Assembly: GCA_944739405.2 (NCBI GenBank)
Contig: OX123186.2
Location: 33,217,551 to 33,281,550, forward strand
Direction: 5' to 3'
DNA length: 64,000 bases
DNA from: Euclidia mi
Taxonomy: Eukaryota; Arthropoda; Insecta; Lepidoptera; Erebidae
Shown here piece by piece: positions 11,003-22,259 of this stretch. The notes beneath the pieces were generated by a model. It made no database searches and was not told the DNA's origin. It was given only the letters and a program-made list of their open reading frames with translations. How positions within the stretch are numbered: the first letter of the stretch is position 1; the number at the start of each line of letters is the position of its first letter. The translations under genes and the position numbers were made by a program.

Positions 11003-11083
11003 ATGCCGTCGTGTGTAATGAGATTTTGCACAAACTATAGTAGAAAAATGACTAAAAGTTATGGAATCACTTCTCATTCATGA
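11003..11083 (+). pseudogene. N-terminal THAP zinc-finger fragment
   Basis: A 26-codon frame starts MPSCVMRFCTNYSRK and continues KSYGIT before TGA 11081-11083. M-P-x-C followed four residues later by C and then an aromatic/Ser segment is the start of a THAP DNA-binding domain (first half of the C2CH zinc site). The rest (W, CxxH, AVPTIF box) is not visible downstream. It could be a first exon cut off from its gene or a fragment of a P-element-like/THAP9-type transposase. Confidence 0.55.
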
Positions 11084-11441
11084 GTATTACAATATTACAA
11101 CGTTTTATTTACAATTTATAATAAATTCAGTATCACAAATAATAGAGTGAATAAAAAAATTGGCATTTAGCGAGTGTAAAAGAGAAGCAGTATTGTGCGT
11201 GTTCAAAGACTGAAAAACAAAGTATCCAGATGGGACATTCGTAATAATAAAATACTGATGTGTGTTTTTATCAAGTAATAAAAGTGATTTGAGGCTGAAT
11301 TAACACAATATATTATTATTATAGAAATACAAAATCATACGTAAGTTACAAACATTGACGGATGATCAAAGTCCATTCACTTGTTCTTGTTTTTCTCCTT
11401 TTAGTATTAAACAACTAAGTAGATTGTACTGCACAGTTTTC

Positions 11442-12394
11442 GCTGCCGACCCACCATACCCCTGGCAGTACCCTGGGGGTATGGTGTGGTCCCAGATAAT
11501 ATTGTTGTGTAATAAGTTTATTAATTTCAGTTCGTTAATTTCAAGTTCTGCTATTTTGTGGGATCATTCCCAGTAGCACTTTTGAACAGTTCTATGATAG
11601 AACTGTCCTAATTCTATTAGCACAACTTGATGAGGAGAATAGAACTAATGGGATATTAATAGGAAATGTCCCAGTCTAGTTCTATGTATGTTTTTACAAG
11701 GGTATTCAATAGAACTACTGGGAATGATCCGCAGTGTCACGACATCGCGCTCATATATCCGAATGAATATGTTTTGTAGACGTTCATTTGTTTTGTAGGC
11801 GTTCATTTGTTTTGTAGACGTTCAATCGTTTTGTAGACGTTCATTCGTTTAAAACATTTTTATACATACATATTTATTCGGATATGTGAGCGCGATGTTG
11901 TGACACTGCCCTTATAAAACATACATAGAACTAATGAGAAATTTCCTATAACTGTTTCCCATTAGTTCTATTCTTCTCATCATGTTGTTCTAATAGAAAT
12001 AGTGGGAAAAAAGTGTCATTAGTTCTATCATAGAACTGTTCAATAGAACTAGTGGGAATGATCCGACAGCGCTAGGATGATGATGATGACGGGTCTTCAA
12101 CAGTACCACAGATTATACCTATGATATACAAAGCATTATAACCATTAGCAGTAATACCTAAACGTTTTATTCTCTAATTTATCTCCTTGTTGCACTATAT
12201 CATCGTACTAGCGCTTGTCTAAAAAAAAAACGTAAGTAGTAAGTCATTATCATACGAGAGATAACACTGTTCAGTTTAATGTCCATGTAGCACGTTGGTA
12301 CAACACTACGAGAATTTCAGCCAGGAGTACGGTTAAGCTTTAAAAGACCCACCATACGCCCAGGGGTATTGCCAGGGCTACGGTGGGTCCGCAG
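11442..12394. mobile_element. Nested fold-back DNA elements (outer ~50-bp inverted repeats)
   Basis: The outer ends are inverted copies of GCTGC(C/G)GACCCACC(A/G)T plus about 30 further bases; each end is itself a hairpin (CCATACCCC…GGGGTATGG). Inside lies an element whose termini read GGATCATTCCCA(G/C)TAG (11560 and about 12050-12064), with a third inverted copy CTACTGGGAATGATCC at 11716-11731. Inside that is a further inverted pair based on GCAGTGTCACGACATCGCGC (11732) and its complement (about 11889-11908). No coding capacity; MITE or fold-back type. Confidence 0.7.
11771..11846 (+). repeat. Four-copy 19-bp tandem repeat in the fold-back core
   Basis: Four consecutive units of about GTTTTGTAGACGTTCATTC lie at the centre of the innermost inverted repeat. 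Confidence 0.85.
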
Positions 12395-13377
12395 CACACA
12401 GTTTTTATATTAACGTACTGTTTTAGGTTTCCATTGAATGAAATGAGAAGAATAAAATGTACTTTTTTAATAAATGTTATAAATAAATGACATCGATTTT
12501 TTATTTCCCTACCTTAAATGAATTAATCAAATTTACTTTGAGGCGAATTAAATTTACTCAAGACAGACAAAGTGATCATGTCGCATCTGAGTCAAATTAT
12601 TGTTTGTGAAACGGTCAGCATGATGTCACAATGCGCGTCCGTACAGAGAATATATGTTTATCTCTTTTTCGCGCTTGCGATTAGATGTGCTATCTCCCTT
12701 ACACTTCTTATCTAATTCTTAGTGTGTCGTTTTGACATATTTATATTAGTGTGCGTACGCTTTTCGCGATGCGTGCCACTCGTAAGCGCCGGTTACCTTG
12801 TCAGTAACCTGCCTACAGTTTCTTACTAGTATGTCTATGGTTTGAACGATTGAGTTTGGAATACGAATTACTTTGTACTTTTGCGAAAACGTAAATGCAG
12901 GGGTGGAGGGGGATTTTGCGGAGCAACGACGTACGACCGCCCTCAATCATGCCTAGACAGGCACTGATGAACGGAAGGCGAGCGATATAATGCCAACATT
13001 TTGACTTTTTTTTTTCTTGGAGTAAAATGATAACGAAATTAGGAAATCTGTTTTTACCATTTATTTTAAAATAAAGAGTTGTTTCTATTTATAATACTTT
13101 CATGTAAATTCATTATGGAATCTCTAAGCAGTACACGTTTAAAATAGTGATTTAGTGCCATGTTTGACATTTTTTTTATCGAGCCAATCATTCCAAATCG
13201 TGTTTCTATCTTTACGATTTACTAGAAGATATGTTCAACTTTTATACTTTTATTTTTATTTATTAAAAATATCATAGTTCATGGGACTTTCAGACGTTCA
13301 AAAATCTTAAAAAGTACTGCAACCTCGCCTTAAGTCCTTCTTAAGGAAACTACAGCGCGCATCGTGCGTAATATTTA
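12395..13377. other. Unassigned, probably repeat-derived
   Basis: 12600-12970 contains a mildly GC-rich block with a 66-codon minus frame (12746-12946) lacking any family motif. I suspect a repeat but cannot name it. Nothing else is seen. Confidence 0.3.
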
Positions 13378-13660
13378 AGAACGGTTTCTCGGACATGGTA
13401 TAATATAACGGCCGATTTATGCAAACTTTTGTCATAATATTTTAATTTAATGTAGTACATAACCCCGAAAATTCAGTCATAGTCGTAATATAATATGAAA
13501 ATAAATTATTTAGGTATATAACTCATATAAGACCGGTTTTTTGGACATCGAATAATATAGCGACCAATTTATGTAAACTTTTCACATAACATTTTAATGT
13601 AATGTCCAGGCTTGGATGTAATATACAAATAATACCGAAAATTCAGTCATTATAAACAAA
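13378..13660. repeat. Two tandem diverged units at the start of duplicated segment D1
   Basis: 13378-13490 and 13530-13660 share GGACAT…ATAATATA(A/G)CG(G/A)CC, TTTATG(C/T)AAACTTTT, and CCGAAAATTCAGTCAT, as two diverged tandem units. Confidence 0.6.
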
Positions 13661-13783
13661 TTAACACACCAAATCACGCCCATATTAACTTAATAACTGT
13701 GTCGCATATAATGCCACTATTTGACTCTATTTCGTATTTAAGTTAGATTGCACCAACTATTAACACGACTTTTGCAATATACC

Positions 13784-13963
13784 TTGTGACAAAGGTGACC
13801 TACCAGGTGTCCACTGTAACGTTGGACTACCTTGGGGTGACCATCGAAGGAGACGGTCGATGATATAGTATACACTACCATAGTTAAAAAACACAACAAA
13901 ACACAAGCGAGAATCGAACCACAGACCGATCCGACAACAACCTTTTAACCACTGAGCCATAAG
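13784..13963 (-). mobile_element. tRNA-derived SINE-like unit sharing an LTR end
   Basis: On the minus strand the head reads ATGGCTCAGTGGTTAAAAGG (A-box-like), then GGTTCGATTCTCGC (B-box). Its other end, 13793-13839, is a 47-base block repeated exactly at 16185-16231 inside the LTR-like unit. How the two relate is unclear. Confidence 0.55.
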
Positions 13964-13964
13964 G

Positions 13965-16176
13965 GAATTTTTTTTTCATTATATTTCGATCAGTCATTAC
14001 TAAAGCTATATGTAACAAGATAATTGGGTACATGATTTAGCTGTAATTGGGAGTTAAAGATTTTATATACTATTTGTAACAAAGCGTTAAGTTATTTTAG
14101 TGATTAGATCATTAGTGATGAACATTAATCATTAGATTCTTAAACTTTGTAGTGAGTAAATTTAAGATCTTTTATATGGAAATCACCAAGAGAAACATAT
14201 CTGATATTTATATAGTTATGTGAAATTAGATAGTTATCAGATAGTTGGATAATTAGTTAGATAAATAACAGATTGTGCAACAATATTAAGTTTAGAAAAC
14301 TTCTTTGACAATTTATAACAGTAATATTTATTCATGTTTTGTTAGCATGTTTACATAAATCGTTAACACAATACAATGCGTTATCTTGCGTGCTTCAACT
14401 CGGAAACAATAGCACTATTGTTGGCCTTCACAAATAATTATGTAGGTAATTACAACTTTGAATAGGAATGCGTCTTACATTGTTGTTAATGAAACTGTAC
14501 CCAATAGTTTATGAACTTATTTATGCTGTAATAGAATAAGATTCAATTATTTTATTCAGCTTTTAGGTTTAAAATAGTTGATTGTGAAATACGAAAGGGT
14601 ATTCTTAAACTAAAATATATAAATTATTGATTTATGTAGAAATACCCACATTAGATATTTAAGTATTAAAATTATTTATATAATTTGTGTGTAAACAGCC
14701 ACTTTAGTTATTTAAAAAACTTTTTATTTGATTTATATGTGAATAGCCACGTAGTTATTCAAGAATAGAAGTTATTGATTTAATTTATGTGTAAATACCC
14801 ACTTTAGTTAAAGTTAGTTTCAATTCAATTAAGTTTGATAAATTCAGTTTGATATAATAACATTTGCGTAAACACAAGAACACATTATATATAACCAGGA
14901 CTACTAAAACTGGTTTAGTAAAACCAGATGCATAGCATTTTGTAAAAAGGGAACGAGTTTAATATTGATAATTAAGTATTTTTACGGCCGTCAGCGGTTT
15001 AATTTTATCATTTATTTATCATTATATGTTTATATATTTCGATAGAAACCAGACATTGAAAGAAACAATCCTAGCGACACAAAACATTACAAATAAATAT
15101 AATTCAATAATTGCGACGCAGGAATTTAATGTTTGAGTTCACAATGAACAGTAAATGCATAAATAGATGCATTTGCAAATAACATACCGATAGGCAGTAA
15201 CAAGGAGATAAAATCGAAGACCAAAAACAACGATTGTAGCAAAATAAACATTTGACAAAACGAACAACCAATAATTCTACGATGATATTCGTATTTTATA
15301 CAAAATAGACAAAGATTAAATTTGTTCATTATTGTTAGTGAGCAACCTGCATGTGACACGTGTACATTTCATTAATAAATGAACGCGGAATTCTAGCTAA
15401 ATACCTAGTATATAATACGATAGCATCTTTAGGTACGTTCATTCTCAGCCAGTCCAATTATGGTACACGTGGTATAATAAAGATGCAACTTTCTTAGTAA
15501 GAAAGAAAAAAGTATTTAACTTTGAAAGATAATCGCCATAGTAGGCGGTAAATGTATTGAATAATAGCTGCTATAAAGAAATATATCGCCGTACAAAATC
15601 ACTAGCAGAAGGTTATAGTAGAAAATAGAAAGAAATGGAAAGAGAAGGGTGTGAATTCGTTCCATAAGTCAGCCAAAGCAGATTATTAGCAATAATTACC
15701 AGTAGCACTTAATTACCGTAGTGGCATTTTAAAAAAGCTAATCGCGAAGCAAACGATCAACGAAGGTGACCTTAGCACGTCGTTAGAGGACGCGAGGTCT
15801 TAAATCAGAATACAAAGAATGCGATCAATGAATGTGACCACAGCGCGTCATTAAGTTGACACGTGGTCGCAAGCAAAACGATTATAACTTGTTACTTATG
15901 CGGTTGATACTAAATTAGTTATCACACGCGGCAACAGAAATAGTTCTAATATAAAAATGCTTACCATGCGTAGTAAGAAAAAAAATTGTCTGTTGTGACC
16001 GGCGCAACATAACCGACCTTCCGTGCACAACAGAACAAAAAACAATATATGCCACTAAAATAATTACACTGCTTTGAAACGATTTCACACATACACAGTT
16101 AAAAAATAAAAATAAAAGACTCACCGGGCAGCGGATTCTCAACAAAACCCTACCTATATATTCCCGTGGGCGCCAC
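13965..16176. other. Interior of the D1-specific insertion
   Basis: No protein of an LTR element is visible. 14630-14810 holds about four degenerate copies of a unit GATTTATGTG…AAATACCCACTTTAGTTA. 15745-15880 holds two diverged copies of GCGATCAACGAAGGTGACC…. Confidence 0.45.
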
Positions 16177-16580
16177 TGTAACATAGGTGACCTACCAGGT
16201 GTCCACTGTAACGTTGGACTACCTTGGGGTGTTGTTAAATGAGAAACGTGGTTAAATGTTACAATAAAAATTAATTTAATTCGTCAAGTAAATCTAAACA
16301 TCATTTAGCAAAGCGTTTTACTTACGAAAAAATTACTAAAAAAAAATGTTATTCGAAAAGATATAAACAGGGTCGCGTGATTTAGCGATGGTAAGGGATT
16401 TATTGAGGGTCTGCTGCCGGGTCGTTCAGGACAGGTGGTCACTTACCTCGTCTGCCTGGAGGCGCCAGAAGAAAAAGGCGGGCGCAGCCAGCGCTTCAGT
16501 ATTTATAGTCCGTTACAGGGCACGGGCGGCGGGGTCGACCGGGCCGAGTGATGCGTCAAGGATTGACGTCACAACCTACA
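16177..16580 (-). mobile_element. LTR-like unit (404 bp) with TATA box and poly(A) signal
   Basis: The ends are TGTAACATAGG…CCTACA, i.e. TG…CA on either strand. On the minus strand it contains CTATAAATAC (16493-16509) followed by AATAAA (16396-16401), in promoter-then-polyadenylation order. Directly after its minus-strand 3' end comes GTGGCGCCCACGGG, a good tRNA primer-binding-site candidate. The tandem copy D2 lacks it (empty site at about 25560). A related but diverged end starts at 13784, so the whole may be a non-autonomous LTR element. Confidence 0.5.
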
Positions 16581-18267
16581 CAATATTCATCACAAATTTG
16601 ATACACGAATTCAAAATACATGTCCTTTATATAAGTACACCAAATAAATGAGCCTGGTCGAAAAAGCCAACGAGTGAACTATACCGACACGAGAACCTTG
16701 TTAAGTGCGACGCCCGCAAACATGTCCACGCAGTACGTTCATTACGAGACACATTCCAAAGCAGACTGTCAAACAATTATGCTCAGTTGTCATCCAACTT
16801 GTTTCTGAACGTTTTGGTGCATTGTTTCAAATTGTATTATTATAATTAATTACAAATTACGAGTACTATGTATTTGTAGGGATTTTTAAGAGAGCTCTTT
16901 AACGCGGGGTCTCTTTCCATTTTCTTCTCCATCAGAAGTTACTTTAACTTATTTCTATACCGTCTTACTTTTGGTGTAAGATGTTATTATTGGATTTGTT
17001 TAGCCAAGCAACCGCGATAAAAAGAAAAGATTTTTGTTGAGTGTACTTTACTAAAACATATCGCGTCACTTTTGTGACTCATCATACAGACTGTCAAATA
17101 ATTGTGTTGTTCACTGGTTTTAAAGATTTTTGATACGATTATGGATGTTTTATATTGAGTCATGTAAGAGACTTAAATAGTTATAGCTGCATTGTATTGG
17201 ATGAATAAAGGACGAATCTATACTTGCATTCTTCGCCTAGACCACTTTCTCTCCTCATCCTCTTAACTTGGGAGAGAACCCATGAATGTAAATGACAGAT
17301 GGAATACATCCGCTGTTTTCACTCTCCGAATAAAACGCAACAGTAGAAGTACTTCTATCTTATCCCAATTTTCTGTGAGCGCCTTCTTACTCCAAACAGC
17401 ATAATCATGTTGCGACTGGCTTAACTAAATCACTCAAAATCATTTTTGAATTGTAACCATTAATATCAATGCAGCTAAGCAGTTGTGAATAGTATGTGTT
17501 TTTTTACTTTAATATTACCACTTAACACCTTGACTTTCGGTACGAAGCAACTTTGATGCATTTCATTCACTTGGTCTATAAATGTTCTACTAAAGGTTTT
17601 GTTTTATTATTTTTAAATCACGTTCTTCCTCGGCTGCGAATCTTATACGAATCTATTGCGCAAAGAAATATAACCTAAGGCATAGAAGTAACACTAAATA
17701 ACAACAGCGGTTGCTATGATTGATATCTTCTTTCTAATGGCACATGCAGTATGATAGAAAGAGCTGTCGATAGGTTTAGCAGCACGCTCATATAGCAGCC
17801 TCGTAGCAGACAAACAGTAGACAAAACATAGAGTTAGGAAACCGAGTGTTGTTCGTAACATTGATGATTTATCGATAAATATTTTTGGTCAAATGTCTAA
17901 CTTTAGTATGTGTCGATATATTTAAGCCGTAGAAGTAAACAACTAAAATATTGAAATTGTAGTTTTTGCTGTTGACGCCGGACAGTGCTTTGCAAAGACT
18001 TGCCAGACAGACAGTACTAAAAAAATCACGTGTTTAATTGTTCGTTTTAGCCATAAAATCTATTGACAAAAAATATTCATAAACTAATGAGCGATGCGTT
18101 GCGATGCGATGCTAAGAAACTGTCACTTAGATTATGTATTGTACGAATTATACCAGATTGGCTAATGCGACACGGCAGGCTTTGGCAATTTGTTTGCGTC
18201 GCATTAGATCACGTTGCTTGCTACCGCTTACGTTGGACACTGTTCGATTTTTTAGAGTTGTAGGTAA
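16581..18267. other. D1 unique and duplicated non-coding sequence
   Basis: 16581-17220 and 17510-17590 have counterparts in D2. Short frames at 18063-18331 overlap the SINE and show no protein family. Confidence 0.45.
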
Positions 18268-18500
18268 TCCGACTGCCACGCCGAAGCTTGCGGGTTTGAT
18301 TCCCGCTCAAGTCAAACATTTGTGTGCATGAATATGGATGTTTGTCTTGTTCTGGATGGTACTATGTATAATATGTTATATATTTACAGAAAAGTATATA
18401 TGCAGGTTTATCGATTGTCTAGTACCCGTAGTACAAGATATGTTTAGTTTGGGACCAGATAATGTTGTGTGAATGTGAAAGAATATTATATTTTATGGTA
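18268..18500 (+). mobile_element. tRNA-derived SINE, 5'-truncated (family of 62096 and 63127)
   Basis: It begins at the end of the tRNA-like head (GCGGGTTTGATTCCCGCTC, B box). The family body follows: CAAACATTTGTGTGCATGAA, TATGGATGTTTGTCTTG, and TTATCGATTGTCTAGTACCC. Confidence 0.8.
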
Positions 18501-21500
18501 AAATATTATGTAGCGGACTACAAGGCAAGACGTCTTTGATCAATCAGGATAGCACTAATATGATTAATAATATTGAAGTAGGTAGATTAATTAAAATCGT
18601 TGTAATTATTATATTTTATTAATATGTTCAAACTAAAATTACACACTTTTTGTTTAGCTTTGGATAAATAATTCTACCGGGTGTGCAATGTCCGGGCATA
18701 AATGTGATGTAGGCACAGCTTTCGGTTTTAAACGACGCCAGGTGCTTTCTGTCTTTAAAAAACAGTCTTTCTCAAAATGACGTGAAAAAATACGATGGTT
18801 GTTCTGCTAAATCAAACTAGGCCGTCCAACGGCATTTATCCAAAGTTTTCTTGTGACCTCATTAATAGGCAACCTGTAATAAAAAACACCTTCTTAATAA
18901 TAAAAAATGCTACTCACATCCCTAATCCATCTACTATTTTATAGATGCAAAAATGTAAGCCTACACACACGCGCGTACACTGGAACACTTGGCTTTAGGT
19001 TAATAGACGCTAGTTTAAGGTAGGTATCTAAGTAAATTATGTACATTAAACTGCGCTTACTATCAAACGCGCGATAGAAAATTAGACCGCTGGACGTCTT
19101 TGTTTATTGCCAACTTAGCAACCGCGGCTACCCGCTGTCCCTTCCAGCTACAGTTTTACATTCATGTCTGATAGTTAGTTTCCGTATTTATCCCTCATTC
19201 AAAAAACATCGACATCTCCTTTCACTGTCAAATCCCATCACTAAGGCTATTAAATCAATAAATGTACAAAATAACAATTTGTGAGTTAAATTCATAACAC
19301 ATACGTATGCAATCTGTTCCTTTGATTTGCAATACAATGATATTGTGTAAACTTAACACTCATTATAGCATTAATACGAGAAAAGTAAATAAATTTGTTG
19401 AAAAATTCCGACTCACTGCTAGAAGATAAAGTTTCTCCTGTTATTTCCGTTCCGAGAATAGCGGAATCCACATCCCGATATCACATACAAGATGTGTATT
19501 AATAAATGAGTACAATATTTAATTATTATTAGCTTACTTACTATTTAAATGCAAAAAAAGTTATTAAAAATGTAAACACAAACGTCCAACAAATTTTACA
19601 CTGATGACAGATCACAGCACGGCTATTTAGAGAATGTAGTCAAAGATATGAGTATGTAAAGAGTCTATGCCTCTTTAAATGAGACGCGTTAATTTGACGT
19701 TATGATTAACCAACTAAGACCAACTGACATTACATGTTGCACGTTCGGTATAAGGAAATTTATAGGGCATGTTCTCTCTAGTCTAAACCTAGTCCAACCT
19801 CTCTGCTATTGCGGAAACGAATGCGGAACGAAAAAAGCTGTCATTTTTATATTGGTGGGCTGTGGGAGTAGACACCTATTTTAGTTTTTTTACTATCTAC
19901 ACTTTCAAACGCGCAATTTCGGAATAGTTTCAAATTAAATTAAGCAATATTTCAATGTTTCCGGCTTCCATCATACGAAAATCTGTCCGTCCTGACAGAA
20001 CACGCGGTGACGCATTGCGTTGCGAATCGACTGCGTCTGTCTAACGACGATTTCGCAGTTATCTGCGGAGCAGTAACTGTAGTGACAAGGACGCAACTAA
20101 TTTATTAAGCTGTTTAATAGTGCGAAACGTAGCAGGTACAAAACGCTTCCATACAATTGACAGATATTAGTTTCTCCGTTGCCGCGTGTGAATGCGTCGG
20201 TGGATAAGAAGCGTAACAACGTAATTTTTTTTATTCATTATGAAATTAATTTACGCATTTCTTATAGCGTTATTTACAACCTCATCTTGTATGCAAAAAT
20301 GTTAATTAAGCAACTAAAATCCTATCCTAAACCGATATGCCATGTCTCCTACATGATTTTGCGCTGATTTATTTTATTACTTTGTTATCCTGTTAGTGAT
20401 TATTCAATATCGCAAACCACCGAGATTACATTTTTAGGGACCCCATGTCTATCTCGTCAATGTTATTATTTTATATGTAACATTATATGTACCTCTAAAT
20501 TTACCGACAGGTTTATCATTCATACGCACAGACCTCGTCATATCTTATCAGTAAAATGTTGAATTTCTAAACTTTCATAAACGAATGTAAAATTATTCCT
20601 ATAATAAAACCCAAGTACTTCTCAACTCAAAATACAACCAGAGCTTTATATGTTCAATCTCATAATTTTGCTTCAGTAAGTCACAACGCCCGCAGTTCAA
20701 ACCGACAATCACAGTCTTGGATTAAAGTCGGCGATGTTCAAGTAAATTCGTACCATATAGAATAATGATTTGTTCCAAGTAACTTTATTATTGTCATCTT
20801 AACGGTAAAATGGTCGAGTAAAAGTTGATGTCTTAACTTACGTAGAAGAGGTTTAGAAGCCACTTTGCAGCTACTTACTGGAGACTAAGCGAATAAATTT
20901 AGTTGAATTCTTGTTGCAAACGCTGTTTGTAGAAGAAATCGTATGAAGGTTTAAAATAAAAAGTAAAACAGCTATTTTAAAGTATGTAATGGTGTGTATA
21001 TTTAGTCTGGTATTCTGGTTTGTAAAAGGTATTTTGAAAATGCGTAATATTGTGTTTTATAGGAAACAAATTGGATCTTTAGTGACAAAAAATCCGATAT
21101 CACGCTTTGTCAATGTATTCTATGTACGGCATTTCAGACTTAGAGGTTTATGAAGGGTTGGAAATCGAAATAAAAATCCGCTGATTATGTAGCTAATAGT
21201 TTAAATGCAGTAAGTACTGAATTAATTATACACTTCCACGGTTATATCATTTCGTGGTCACTTTATTAGCGTATTAAAGCCATGTTTTCCCTAATTGAGA
21301 GACATCATGAATTTTTTACTATTTAAACGAAATCACAACACCGGCCAGCGTAAAACCGGATAAATGACAACAACATCGCAATATTCGGACCGTTATAATT
21401 TAATGCTTAACTGAAAGGGACAAAAAGAAACTCATTTATGCTGGGCATGTTATGATATTAAACCGCATGTGTTCGGATGTGTTCGCAATGTTTCGTTGTT

Positions 21501-21779
21501 TTACGTCTGCGTTTTCTGGCGAACTTCTAATTAAATTTTACTTCGTCAAACACGATCGCCCCTATTCGGCTTGATTCGGCGTTGTCCGCGTGTCATGGCA
21601 CATTGAATAAAAGTAAAAACGCTAAGAATATACATTTTGGAAAGAAAAGAAATATTTTATTTGTGCCTCCATAACCCTTAAAACTAAACACGTATTATGT
21701 CAATATTATAACAATTCGTTGGTGTAAGCAATTAGGTAGTTGTACGTTTCGACAAACGGATTGGAGTACAAACTGGAAC
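18501..21779. other. Non-coding, mostly D1 duplicated sequence
   Basis: No gene recognised. 20190-20700 and 20850-21640 have diverged counterparts in D2. 21535-21600 is the uninterrupted (empty-site) version of the D2 site that carries the element at 27627-28411. Confidence 0.45.
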
Positions 21780-21820
21780 CTGCGTCAGCTATTGTTGCAG
21801 ATGAACAATAGCTGACGCAG
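21780..21820. repeat. Perfect 17-bp hairpin
   Basis: CTGCGTCAGCTATTGTT (21780-21796) and its exact inverse complement (21804-21820) are separated by 7 bases. Confidence 0.9.
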
Positions 21821-22012
21821 CAACGCTGGTATTCTCGCAGGACCAGGTGATATATAATAGTTATATGTATATACTTAAATAATAATTATTATGAATAAAA
21901 TGCTATTTAAATGCTAATTAAAATATATATGACAGTATAACATATACACATACATTTTTATATTATTTATGTAAATAAATAAATATAAATACTAAAAACT
22001 GCCTCGTTGGGA

Positions 22013-22259
22013 CTGCCTCGTTGGTCTCGCGGCATAAATGTGCGCGTGGGATCGGGAGGTCCCGGATTCGATTCCTGGGTCGGGCAGTGTTATTGGGTTT
22101 TTCTGTCACGAAATTCTCAGTAGCAGCACGGAGTCTGGAAATGTGCCCGGTACGGCTCGCCCCTTATTACGTGGGACTAAAGTATATCTGGCGAAAAGTG
22201 GGTGTAGAAATACACCTCTGCCTACCCCTTCGGGAATTAAAGGCGTGACGATATGTATG
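22013..22259 (+). mobile_element. tRNA-derived SINE with an RTE-LINE-like 3' tail
   Basis: The head is CCTCGTTGGTCTCGCGGC (A-box-like) then GGATTCGATTCCTGG (B box). The tail CTGCCTACCCCTTCGGGAA…AGGCGTGA plus (TATG)n matches the 3' end of the RTE element at 31546-31598, so it was probably mobilised by RTE machinery. A minus-strand relative is at 37021-37205. Confidence 0.8.

Noticed and set aside
12746..12946. 66-codon minus-strand frame in a GC-richer block
   Set aside because: The block looks like an interspersed repeat; no protein family recognised.
13760..13960. Minus-strand frame starting MAQWLKGCCRIGLW
   Set aside because: It is the translated A and B boxes of a tRNA-derived SINE.
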